A model generated the notes under the pieces. That model was not told the DNA's origin, ran no database searches, and saw only the letters and a program-made list of their open reading frames with translations. From contig NZ_JPFK01000003.1 in NCBI RefSeq assembly GCF_000733475.1, positions 186,001 through 250,000 on the forward strand: a stretch of 64,000 nucleotides of DNA. Direction: 5' to 3'. This DNA comes from Mangrovimonas yunxiaonensis. Its GTDB lineage: Bacteria; Bacteroidota; Bacteroidia; Flavobacteriales; Flavobacteriaceae. Of this stretch, positions 34,984 to 43,428 are shown in pieces (within the stretch, counting starts at the first letter, position 1; the number at the start of each line of letters is the position of its first letter). A program made the position numbers and the translations under genes.

Positions 34984-35541
34984 TTACTTTTCTAATTTGG
35001 CTTTTAGTTCCATAACGTAAGCCACTACTTGCCAGCGCTCTTCTTCATTAAGCTGGTTGGCATAGGATCCCATAGCATTTTTTCCGTAGTAAATGGTATG
35101 GTAAGTACTTCCCTCTGTAATCGCTCTACCGGCATCGGCATAACTAGGAATTCCTAAAATCTTTTCGCGCTTTACCAAGTTTCCTTGACCAGCACCTTTG
35201 TTACCATGACAAATACCACAATAAATGTCGTATAGCTCTTTTCCTTTAGCCATATCGACTTGGGTTGAATCTAGCGGCGACTTTAACGTTGTCTTGGCCA
35301 ATTCAAAACCTTCTATGGTATTGTCTATATCAAATGGCTTATACCCTCTTGGAATGGTTCCTTCTACTGGTAATTGTCCTTCTTTTCCATTTCTAAATGC
35401 GTTCGATTCTGAATAGGTTTCATAGCCTACAGACTCGTACATGTTTGGCATAAATTGGTAGTTGGGTCTTGTGTCCTTTTTACAAGCTACTAACAATACC
35501 ATAAGAAATGCTATAAGTGATATTTTTGTTAAGCCTTTCAT
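34984..35541 (-). CDS. actE: Alternative complex III monohaem cytochrome c ActE
   Basis: The 185-residue lipoprotein has a signal with lipobox (FLMVLLVAC), one haem motif (CGICHG) after GKELYDIY, and a methionine ligand candidate in KNAMGSYANQL. ActE is thought to relay electrons from the complex to the oxidase. It sits between actD and actF with the same orientation and short spacing. Confidence 0.94.
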   Translation of the reverse strand: MKGLTKISLIAFLMVLLVACKKDTRPNYQFMPNMYESVGYETYSESNAFRNGKEGQLPVEGTIPRGYKPFDIDNTIEGFELAKTTLKSPLDSTQVDMAKGKELYDIYCGICHGNKGAGQGNLVKREKILGIPSYADAGRAITEGSTYHTIYYGKNAMGSYANQLNEEERWQVVAYVMELKAKLEK

Positions 35542-35609
35542 CTGTAACTTTATATTTTTTCGTGTGTTATGCGTGTTGCTCTTTTGCTTTTTTTTGGCTA
35601 GGCAACCTC

Positions 35610-36143
35610 TTAATGTGCGTCTTTTTCTACAATGTTAATTTCAACAGCTCCGGTTTCCTGTAATAACTCTTGAAGGGCGGCTTCGTTGTTATGTACTGGA
35701 ATTTCCATTAAAAAGTGGTCGTCTGTTGTTCTTGGATCTGGGTTTTCAGCATTCTTAAATGGCCACATTCTACTGCGTAAGTAAAACGTTATTACCATTA
35801 AGTGGGCTGCAAAAAATACGGTCATCTCGAACATAATTGGCACAAAAGCTGGTAAGTTTTCTAAAAAGCTAAAACTTGGTTTACCACCAATATTTTGCGG
35901 CCAATCCTCGATCATGATAAAATTCATCATTGTAATGGCTACTGCTAACCCTAAACAGCCATACAAGAAAGACGTTATGGCTAATCTTGTTGGTGCCAGT
36001 CCCATGGCTTTGTCTAGGCCGTGAACTGGAAAAGGGGTGTATATTTCTTCTATATGATGTTTTTCTGCCTTTACTTTTTTTACAGCAGACATTAACACAT
36101 CGTCGTCTGTATAAATCGCGTGAATTACTTTTGATGCTTCCAT
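35610..36143 (-). CDS. actD: Alternative complex III subunit ActD (DUF3341)
   Basis: The 177-residue protein has two membrane helices (about 56-80 and 100-125) and the DUF3341 motif EEIYTPFPVHGLDKAMGL. ActD is a structural subunit of the complex. It starts 8 bases after the actC stop and so is probably translationally linked. Confidence 0.94.
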   Translation of the reverse strand: MEASKVIHAIYTDDDVLMSAVKKVKAEKHHIEEIYTPFPVHGLDKAMGLAPTRLAITSFLYGCLGLAVAITMMNFIMIEDWPQNIGGKPSFSFLENLPAFVPIMFEMTVFFAAHLMVITFYLRSRMWPFKNAENPDPRTTDDHFLMEIPVHNNEAALQELLQETGAVEINIVEKDAH

Positions 36144-36151
36144 TGTCTACG

Positions 36152-37879
36152 TTATTTTATAAGGTTTTTAGCTTGACCAGACCAATCATCACGCTCGGCT
36201 CTTCCAGGGAAAGATCCTGTAATTTCATCTAGTAAGTCGTATTCTTTTTTCGTCATTTTACTAACTTGTAAGAACGTATAAATTCCTATAGCATTTAGCG
36301 CTTCTTCCATTTTAGGACCAACGCCACTTATTTGTTTTAGATCGTCTGCCGTTTGAGTACCGGCGTCGAAAGTTCCTAGGCTAGCTAAAAGGTCTTTTAC
36401 CTTCTCGGTATTATCTGCCTTAGGGGCTTGTGCCGCCTTTACCGCTACTTTTTTACCAGAAGTTCGTTCGTCTGCTCCTGTACCGGCTAAGCTTTCGCCA
36501 GCTTCTCTAATACGCTTATAACGCTCGCCCGAAGATTTAAGAATGGTCTTAACCTCGGCCTGTGCAATTACAGGGAATGTTCTAGAGTATAATAAGAACA
36601 GTACAAAGAAGAAGCCTATGGTTCCTATAAAGATTCCTATATCTACAAACGTTGGAGAGAACATAGTCCAAGACGATGGCAGGTAATCTCTGTGTAACGA
36701 GGTTACAATAATTACAAAACGCTCAAACCACATCCCTATGTTTACCACAATAGAGATAAAGAACGAGAACATAATGCTTGTTCTAAGTTTCTTGAACCAC
36801 ATAAACTGTGGCGAGAACACGTTACAAGTCATCATGGCCCAGTACGCCCACCAGTAAGGTCCTGTTGCTCTATTTAAGAAGGCATATTGTTCGTATTCTA
36901 CACCAGAGTACCATGCAATAAATAGCTCGGTAATATAAGCCACACCTACTATAGATCCCGTAATCATGATTACGATGTTCATTAGCTCGATGTGTTGTAC
37001 AGTAATATAATCTTCAAGGTTACACACTTTTCTCATAATAATAAGAAGGGTGTTTACCATGGCAAATCCAGAGAAAATTGCTCCCGCAACGAAGTAAGGC
37101 GGGAAAATGGTGGTATGCCATCCAGGAATTACCGAAGTGGCGAAGTCAAACGATACAATGGTATGTACCGAAAGTACAAGTGGTGTTGCCAAACCTGCCA
37201 ATACCAAAGATACTTCCTCGAAACGTTGCCAGTCTTTAGCACGGCCTGTCCACCCGAAACTTAATAATGAGTATATTTTCTTTTGAAAAGGTTTAACAGC
37301 ACGGTCGCGAATCATGGCGAAATCTGGTAATAAACCTGTCCACCAGAATACCAACGATACCGATAAGTACGTTGAAATCGCAAATACGTCCCAAAGTAGT
37401 GGTGAGTTAAAGTTTACCCAAAGCGAACCAAATTGGTTTGGTATGGGCAGTACCCAGTATCCTAACCACGGACGCCCCATGTGAATGATTGGGAACAATC
37501 CCGCTTGCACAACCGAGAAAATGGTCATGGCCTCTGCCGAACGGTTAATGGCCATACGCCATTTTTGACGGAATAATAAGAGTACTGCAGAAATAAGAGT
37601 TCCTGCGTGACCAATACCTACCCACCAAACAAAGTTGGTGATATCCCAGGCCCAACCTACGGTTTTGTTTAATCCCCAGGTACCAATACCTGTAGAAATG
37701 GTATATAAAATACAGCCAATTCCCCAGAGAAAGGCAACTAGTGAGATTCCAAATACTATCCACCATTGCTTGTTGGCTTTACCTTCAATTGGTCTAGCGA
37801 CATCGATTGTCACATCGTGATACGATTTTTCGCCAGTTACTAGAGGTCTTCTAATAGGTGCTTCGTAATGAGACGCCAT
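36152..37879 (-). CDS. actC: Alternative complex III quinol-binding subunit ActC with C-terminal HhH domain
   Basis: ActC is the NrfD-like integral subunit that binds menaquinol. The membrane part (residues 1-440) contains WVGIGHAGTLISAVLLL and the TATSVIPGWHTTIFPPY-type segment that marks the family. A charged, alanine-rich linker (about 450-505) then joins a helix-hairpin-helix domain (510-575, with LKQISGVGPKMEEALNAIG). That last domain resembles the small HhH domains of DNA-binding or ribosomal-protein-like proteins, and is not part of the core ActC. It might be a protein-protein connector in this complex; its role is not known. Between actB and actD. Confidence 0.94.
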   Translation of the reverse strand: MASHYEAPIRRPLVTGEKSYHDVTIDVARPIEGKANKQWWIVFGISLVAFLWGIGCILYTISTGIGTWGLNKTVGWAWDITNFVWWVGIGHAGTLISAVLLLFRQKWRMAINRSAEAMTIFSVVQAGLFPIIHMGRPWLGYWVLPIPNQFGSLWVNFNSPLLWDVFAISTYLSVSLVFWWTGLLPDFAMIRDRAVKPFQKKIYSLLSFGWTGRAKDWQRFEEVSLVLAGLATPLVLSVHTIVSFDFATSVIPGWHTTIFPPYFVAGAIFSGFAMVNTLLIIMRKVCNLEDYITVQHIELMNIVIMITGSIVGVAYITELFIAWYSGVEYEQYAFLNRATGPYWWAYWAMMTCNVFSPQFMWFKKLRTSIMFSFFISIVVNIGMWFERFVIIVTSLHRDYLPSSWTMFSPTFVDIGIFIGTIGFFFVLFLLYSRTFPVIAQAEVKTILKSSGERYKRIREAGESLAGTGADERTSGKKVAVKAAQAPKADNTEKVKDLLASLGTFDAGTQTADDLKQISGVGPKMEEALNAIGIYTFLQVSKMTKKEYDLLDEITGSFPGRAERDDWSGQAKNLIK

Positions 37880-37908
37880 AATTTGTTTATAATTGTTTCG
37901 TAATTAGT

Positions 37909-40900
37909 TTATGCTTCGGTTGTATTTCTCACTTTGGTTTGGTACATCACGTTTGGTTTTGTGCCTACGTGCTCCAATAAGTGGTACATACGGTTATCTT
38001 CTGTAAGGTGTGCTACCTTGCTGTCTTTATTGTTTATGTCTCCAAAAACCATAGCACCACTACTACAAGCTGCAGAACATGCTGTTTGGAACTCATCGGC
38101 CTTAACCTCACGTCCGTCACGTTTTGCATCTAAAATGGTTTTCTGGGTCATTTGAATACACATCGAACATTTCTCCATAACCCCACGAGATCGCACTACA
38201 ACATCTGGATTAAGAACCATACGTCCTAAATCGTCGTTCATGTGGTAATCAAACTCATCGTTTTCGGCATATAAGAACCAGTTAAAACGACGCACTTTGT
38301 AAGGGCAGTTGTTCGCGCAGTAACGTGTTCCTACACAACGGTTATACGCCATGTGGTTCTGGCCTTGGCGCCCGTGCGATGTTGCCGCAACAGGACAAAC
38401 AGTCTCACAAGGAGCATGGTTACAGTGCTGACACATTACTGGTTGGAAGGCCACTTGCGGATTGTCTGATGGGTGTTCCATCTCTCCAAACTCACTTAAC
38501 GAGCTACCCAATCCTGAAATGTTGTTTTTCTTATCGTTATCACCTTCAAAAGAAACTTCAGAAGAATAGTATCTATCTATTCGTAACCAGTGCATATCAC
38601 GGCTACGTCTTACTTCTTCCTTACCTACTACAGGTACATTGTTTTCTGCGTGACATGCAATAACGCAAGCCCCACAACCTGTACAAGCATTAAGATCGAT
38701 AGAAAGGTTAAAATGATGCCCAATAGAGCGATCAAATTCATCCCAAAGGTCTACATCTGGCGATGTTACCGGAGTTTCTTTATGATCTAAAGACACCACT
38801 GGAATGGCATTCCAGTAATCTTTATCTTTTGTGTTGAAAATTTCTAAGCTCGTTTCCTTAAGAATGTCACCACGTCCCATTAGGGTATTGTGCAACTGAA
38901 CACAAGCAAACTCATGCATACCAGAAGCAGCAGAAATACTTACATTTTGTACGTTGTTAAAACCTTGGTATAATTTAAAGGCGTTAACCCCTGTTTTCAT
39001 CTCATCTTTCAGTCCAGCTTCTCTACCGTAACCAAACGATAAACCTACAGAGCCTTTGGCTTGTCCTGGCTGAATAAGCACAGGCACGTTATTTAAGGTT
39101 GTTCCGTTTACTGTAATGTCGGCATAGCTTCCGTTTAAAGCTCCAGTAGCTACATGCTCGTTCTTTAATCCTAAAGCTTCTGCATCGGCACGCGATACTG
39201 TTAAGTAGTTATCCCAAGACACTCTTGAAATTGGATCTGGAAACTCTTGCAACCATGGGTTATTGGCTTGTTGGCCATCGCCCATACCGGTTTTTGGATA
39301 AAGCGATAATTCTAAACCACTAGATGTGGCAGCAGCCAAGGCTCTAACAGCCTCTGAAGCCGATATGCCTGCTACTGTTGCAGCCGCTGCATCTTGGTCT
39401 TCTTCTTTAAGGCCTAACCCTACAGCAGCATCGTGAATAATACCACCAACTAAAGTTCGGTCTTGTCCTTCTGTTTCTTCTGTTACGGCTTGCGCACCAC
39501 CAGAAACAAACACTCCATCGTGCAACGCTTGGCTAAACGACGTTCCTGCTAGAACGGTATTTGTCCAAACATCTTTAATATAATCGTTAAGAGTTGCTGT
39601 GTTCTCGGTCCATTTTAACAAGGCTTCTTGGAATTGTCTTGTATCGAACAACGGACGAATGGTTGGCTGCATTAAAGCAAAATGCCCTGTTTTAAACTGC
39701 ACATCACCCCAAGATTCTAGGTAATGCGGTGCAGCTGCAATATATTGTGCTAAAGAAGAGGTTTCGTCTTCTTTTAATGAAAAAGCAATTGATAAATCGG
39801 TTTTGGCAAGACCTTCGGCAAATGCATCGGCATTAGCAAGGGTATACATTGGGTTTACACCACTCATAATAAGCGCCCCTACCTTACCCGAATTCATATC
39901 AGAAATCAACTGGTTTACGGCCTTATCGCTTCCTTGTCTAATTAAAAGTGGGCTTGTTGTATTAAAGGCCTCACTATTTAAGGCTTCGTTAATAGCTAAA
40001 GCTAAGGTTTGTGCATTAACATCTTGTATGCCTGTAACTAACACCCCTTTGCTACCTGCATTTTTAAGTTGTGAAGCAGCGTTTTGAACCGCTTTTTCTA
40101 CAGCTTCTGGCAATTCGCCATTGGCTGAACCTCCAACAACTAAACTGTACAGCTTAGCCAAGGCCACCTTTTGTTGCGATGGTGTTAACGGCACACGCTT
40201 ATCGGCATTGGCACCAGATAAAGACATGTTAGACTCGAATTGGATGTGTCTGGACATTTTACCGTTTGTAGGCACACGTCCTTTTGCATAATCGCTATCA
40301 AAGCCACCGCCTTGCCAGTCGCCAAGGAAATCGGCACCTACAGATACGATTACCGAGGCTTTAGAAAAATCGTAATCTGCTAAAGCACGTGTTCCGTATT
40401 TTGCTTGGAACGCATCTAAAGCAGCCGATTCCGACACGGCATCATACACCACATGGCGCACGTTTCCGTATGTATTTTTAAACTCAGAAATCAACTTTGA
40501 TGTTGATGGGCTTGCAAAGGTTTGCGTTAATAGCACCACTTGCTTCCCTGAGTCTTTAATTTCGTTTAATTTTTGAGAGGTTTCCTCATCAAATGTGCCC
40601 CAAGAAATGTAAGCACCACCTTTTTTAGGCCCTTGCACTCTTAAACTATCGTACAATCCTAAAACCGATGCGTTTACTCTGGCATTGGCACCACCATGGG
40701 TTGTTGCGAGGTTGTTGTTCTCGATCTTAATTGGACGACCTTCTCTTGTTTTTACTAAAACACTAGCAAAATCGTACCCGTTTGCTATGGTTGTTGCGTA
40801 ATAATTCGCAACGCCAGGAATAATTTCCTCTGGCTGAACCACGTAAGGTATCGATTTAATTACTGGACCTTCACAAGCAGCTAATGATGCAGCAGCTGTG

Positions 40901-41085
40901 CTAAACCCAACATACTTTAAAAAGTCACGACGTGATGTTTTCGAACCCTCTAAAGCATCTTTATCGCCTAAAAACTCATCTGTTGGTATTTCCTCAACAA
41001 ACTCGTTGTGTTTTAGCGTCTCAACAACAGAGCTGCTTTCGTTAAGCTCTTCAACACTTTTCCAGTATTTCTTGTTTGATGACAT
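37909..41085 (-). CDS. actB: Alternative complex III iron-sulfur / molybdopterin-like subunit ActB
   Basis: The 1058-residue protein is ActB in its fused form. A Tat-type signal (SRRDFLKYVG, residues 51-60) precedes a molybdopterin-oxidoreductase-like domain, thought to have lost the cofactor in ActB proteins. The C-terminal domain holds four cysteine clusters: CTGCGACVIAC, CQHCNHAPCETVCP, CVGTRYCANNCP and CSMCIQM with a later CSAACSSGA. The signal is recessed by a 50-residue N-terminal extension, as often seen in Bacteroidota ActB. It lies between actA and actC. Confidence 0.96.
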   Translation of the reverse strand: MSSNKKYWKSVEELNESSSVVETLKHNEFVEEIPTDEFLGDKDALEGSKTSRRDFLKYVGFSTAAASLAACEGPVIKSIPYVVQPEEIIPGVANYYATTIANGYDFASVLVKTREGRPIKIENNNLATTHGGANARVNASVLGLYDSLRVQGPKKGGAYISWGTFDEETSQKLNEIKDSGKQVVLLTQTFASPSTSKLISEFKNTYGNVRHVVYDAVSESAALDAFQAKYGTRALADYDFSKASVIVSVGADFLGDWQGGGFDSDYAKGRVPTNGKMSRHIQFESNMSLSGANADKRVPLTPSQQKVALAKLYSLVVGGSANGELPEAVEKAVQNAASQLKNAGSKGVLVTGIQDVNAQTLALAINEALNSEAFNTTSPLLIRQGSDKAVNQLISDMNSGKVGALIMSGVNPMYTLANADAFAEGLAKTDLSIAFSLKEDETSSLAQYIAAAPHYLESWGDVQFKTGHFALMQPTIRPLFDTRQFQEALLKWTENTATLNDYIKDVWTNTVLAGTSFSQALHDGVFVSGGAQAVTEETEGQDRTLVGGIIHDAAVGLGLKEEDQDAAAATVAGISASEAVRALAAATSSGLELSLYPKTGMGDGQQANNPWLQEFPDPISRVSWDNYLTVSRADAEALGLKNEHVATGALNGSYADITVNGTTLNNVPVLIQPGQAKGSVGLSFGYGREAGLKDEMKTGVNAFKLYQGFNNVQNVSISAASGMHEFACVQLHNTLMGRGDILKETSLEIFNTKDKDYWNAIPVVSLDHKETPVTSPDVDLWDEFDRSIGHHFNLSIDLNACTGCGACVIACHAENNVPVVGKEEVRRSRDMHWLRIDRYYSSEVSFEGDNDKKNNISGLGSSLSEFGEMEHPSDNPQVAFQPVMCQHCNHAPCETVCPVAATSHGRQGQNHMAYNRCVGTRYCANNCPYKVRRFNWFLYAENDEFDYHMNDDLGRMVLNPDVVVRSRGVMEKCSMCIQMTQKTILDAKRDGREVKADEFQTACSAACSSGAMVFGDINNKDSKVAHLTEDNRMYHLLEHVGTKPNVMYQTKVRNTTEA

Positions 41086-41116
41086 ATATAATAGAATTAC
41101 TCTTTTATTAATTATT

Positions 41117-42409
41117 TTAGTAGTGGCACTTACCGCATTCTAATCCGCCCATTTGAGCAGCTGTCAGCTTTTCTACGCCATATTTTTTAGACAACTCTTC
41201 GTGTATTTTCTTGTAATACCCGTTGTCTTTTACTTTTACTTCTGTATCTCTATGACACTCAATACACCATCCCATTGTTAATGGTGAATGTTGGCGCATA
41301 ATTTCCATCTCCTCTACAGGTCCGTGACATGTTTGGCACTCAATACCGGCCACAGTAACGTGTTGCGAGTGGTTAAAGTAGGCAAAATCTGGTAAATTAT
41401 GAATTCTTACCCATTTTACAGGTTGGCTTTCTCCAGTATATTTTTGCTCTGAATCATCCCAACCGGCAGCAGCATAAAGCTTCTTAATCTCGCCATCGTA
41501 AAATTCTTTTGTATACTCTTCGGTTGTTTCACCATTGTATTCGTAAACCGATTTATGACAGTTCATACAAACGTTTAACGATGGAATACCTGAGGTCTTA
41601 CTTACTCTTGCAGATGAGTGACAATATTTACAATCGATACCGTTATCTCCGGCGTGTATTTTATGTGAGAAGTGAATAGGCTGTACTGGTTGATACCCTT
41701 GGTCTACACCAATTTGCATCATATACCCATATACGTAGTAACCACTCACCAACAACAAGAATATACTTGCTACTAGTACCAAGAACTGGTTTTTAGCAAA
41801 AGCTTTCCATAATGGCAGTGCTTTTTCGTCTTCAGGAACTTCAACACCTTTAGCTTCTGCAAATTTGTTTAATGTGCTTCTTACTAAAATTAAAGCCATT
41901 GCCAACAAGGCAAAAAGCAAGGCCAAAGCCCCAAGAACTAATTTATTAGAAATACCGCCTTCCCCAGACTGCGCTGCTCCAGCTCCAGCTGCACTAGCCG
42001 TTTCTTCTTGCTTAGGAGCATCTTGTGCTGTATAGGCTAAAATATCTGCAATATCTTGATCGGACAATTGCGGAAAAGCCGTCATGGCTACTCCATTGTA
42101 CTCATCAAAAATTTTGTTTGCGTAATCGTCTCCCGACTTAATTAATGCCGCACTGTTGCGAATCCAAGAGGCCATCCATTCTCTATCCAAGCCCTGCTCA
42201 TCGGCCAGTTTCTGCTCGATATGTCTTAAAGCAGGCCCTGTCATCTTACGATCTAGACCGTGGCACGAAGCACAGTTGGTATTGAACAATGTTTTCCCTT
42301 TAGCAGGGTCTCCTTCTTGCGCGAATAATGAGGTTGAACATGTTAGTAGAAAAATTAAACTCAATTGGAGTATATTCTTGCCTAACTTACGGCGAGTCAC
42401 CTGTTTCAT
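41117..42409 (-). CDS. actA: Alternative complex III multihaem cytochrome c ActA with N-terminal cytochrome c domain
   Basis: I chose ATG 42409 (430 aa), since a signal peptide (LQLSLIFLLTCSTSLFAQ) follows it directly. Six haem motifs are seen: CASCHG in an N-terminal monohaem domain, then CKYCHS, CMNCHK, CQTCHG, CIECHR and the final CGKCHY in the pentahaem ActA part. Two membrane segments (about 150-205) separate the domains. The fused N-terminal cytochrome could be the exit haem toward the oxidase. It heads the eight-gene operon and has a -7 element 82 bases before this ATG. Confidence 0.95.
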   Translation of the reverse strand: MKQVTRRKLGKNILQLSLIFLLTCSTSLFAQEGDPAKGKTLFNTNCASCHGLDRKMTGPALRHIEQKLADEQGLDREWMASWIRNSAALIKSGDDYANKIFDEYNGVAMTAFPQLSDQDIADILAYTAQDAPKQEETASAAGAGAAQSGEGGISNKLVLGALALLFALLAMALILVRSTLNKFAEAKGVEVPEDEKALPLWKAFAKNQFLVLVASIFLLLVSGYYVYGYMMQIGVDQGYQPVQPIHFSHKIHAGDNGIDCKYCHSSARVSKTSGIPSLNVCMNCHKSVYEYNGETTEEYTKEFYDGEIKKLYAAAGWDDSEQKYTGESQPVKWVRIHNLPDFAYFNHSQHVTVAGIECQTCHGPVEEMEIMRQHSPLTMGWCIECHRDTEVKVKDNGYYKKIHEELSKKYGVEKLTAAQMGGLECGKCHY

Positions 42410-42490
42410 ATTATTGGTTGAATTAACTTCTAAACTTTGGTACGATTTTTTCATCTAAGAAATAAAAAAACACAGTTATAAAATCTCTCG

Positions 42491-42498
42491 CAAAAGTA
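42491..42498 (-). promoter_or_regulatory. -7 element of the act-cox operon
   Basis: TACTTTTG on the minus strand matches TAnnTTTG. No TTG is at the right distance upstream, so this is a partial match. It is divergent from the SPOR gene promoter. Confidence 0.5.
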
Positions 42499-42594
42499 AC
42501 ACTTAAAGTCCATTCTAGAAATGTTAGTGAAGTGTTAATTGCTAATTTAGAGAAATTCTAAATAATAATTTTTAAAAACCAAAGTTAAATAAAG

Positions 42595-42602
42595 TACCTT
42601 TG
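42595..42602 (+). promoter_or_regulatory. -7 element of the SPOR-domain gene
   Basis: TACCTTTG fits TAnnTTTG and lies 20 bases before the ATG. The -33 position has TTT rather than TTG. Confidence 0.5.
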
Positions 42603-42622
42603 TATTAACTACTAATTTAAGC

Positions 42623-43015
42623 ATGAGACAATTAAACAATTACAGAAACGCCTTACTAATTTTAGCATGTATTTCAACCTCAGCGCTTTGCGCACAGAGC
42701 GGTGATTTAGTGATAAATCAAGACAAAAAAATTGAAACGCTTATCGAATTGAAGAAGGCGCTCAACACCTCGGAAAACACCTCTAAAAGATATAAAATTC
42801 AAATCTTTTCCGGCAACCGGTCTAGTGCCGAAGCAGCAAAATCGAAGTTCAGTACAGAGCTCCCCAATTGGACCTCTAAAATGGTATACGAAACCCCTAA
42901 TTATAAGGTATGGGTGGGCAGTTTTAGAACACGCCTAGAAGCCGATAGAGCCTTGGTGAAGATTCATAAAGAATTCCCTACGGCTTTTATATTTAAGCCA
43001 AAAATTAAAGAATAA
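42623..43015 (+). CDS. Exported SPOR-domain protein
   Basis: The 130-residue protein has a signal peptide (ALLILACISTSALCAQS) and a C-terminal SPOR domain of about 75 residues: RYKIQIFSGNRSSAEAAKSK and YKVWVGSFRTRLEADRAL. SPOR domains bind denuded glycan strands at division septa. As a short exported protein, it probably attaches to peptidoglycan in the periplasm. It is divergent from actA and followed by a terminator. Confidence 0.9.
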   Translation: MRQLNNYRNALLILACISTSALCAQSGDLVINQDKKIETLIELKKALNTSENTSKRYKIQIFSGNRSSAEAAKSKFSTELPNWTSKMVYETPNYKVWVGSFRTRLEADRALVKIHKEFPTAFIFKPKIKE

Positions 43016-43017
43016 AG

Positions 43018-43045
43018 AAAGTGGCTCATGGGCCACTTTTTTTAT
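43018..43045 (+). terminator. Terminator of the SPOR-domain gene
   Basis: AAAGTGGC (43018-43025) pairs with GCCACTTT (43032-43039), followed by a T-run, right after the stop codon. Confidence 0.88.
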
Positions 43046-43375
43046 TGGATGATTATTTTTAATAGTCCTACTTTTTGCGTGTATCTTCATTTCAATTAAA
43101 CACTTCCCTACTTTTTTACACGCTTAGTTTTATTTGCTAAAAATGGCTTGTTTGCTGCTTGATTGTTTTGCCGTTCAAGTCGAATGATTTTATGGCTGCA
43201 ATAATACTATTAGGACGGCTTATTGCGGTTACGCTTTTGGCTAAAACCGGATAAATCTACACCATCCCCTCATCTTTACAATCCCCTCGCATTATGGCCG
43301 TGTGTTTTTTTCATAGCTAACGCCTTTAAATTGTTTGTAACCTTTCAACAAAACATGAATGAATTGGACCTTACA

Positions 43376-43406
43376 CACAAAAAAAGCGACCTAATTGGTC
43401 GCTTTT
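43376..43406 (-). terminator. Terminator of the rimP-nusA-infB operon
   Basis: A 10-bp perfect stem (43382-43391 with 43397-43406, loop TAATT) is followed on the minus strand by seven T, 23 bases after the infB stop. Confidence 0.9.
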
Positions 43407-43428
43407 AAATAGTCGTATAACGTAAATG

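Larger units (their letters stand above)
43016..43428. other. 413-base gap between two terminators
   Basis: It begins with the SPOR-gene terminator (43018-43045) and ends with the infB terminator (43382-43406). In between I see only a 61-codon frame that lacks a protein-like sequence. No RNA gene is recognised. Confidence 0.6.

Noticed and set aside
43223-43408. 61-codon plus-strand frame in the gap before infB
   Set aside because: No similarity or signal; it runs into the infB terminator hairpin at its end.
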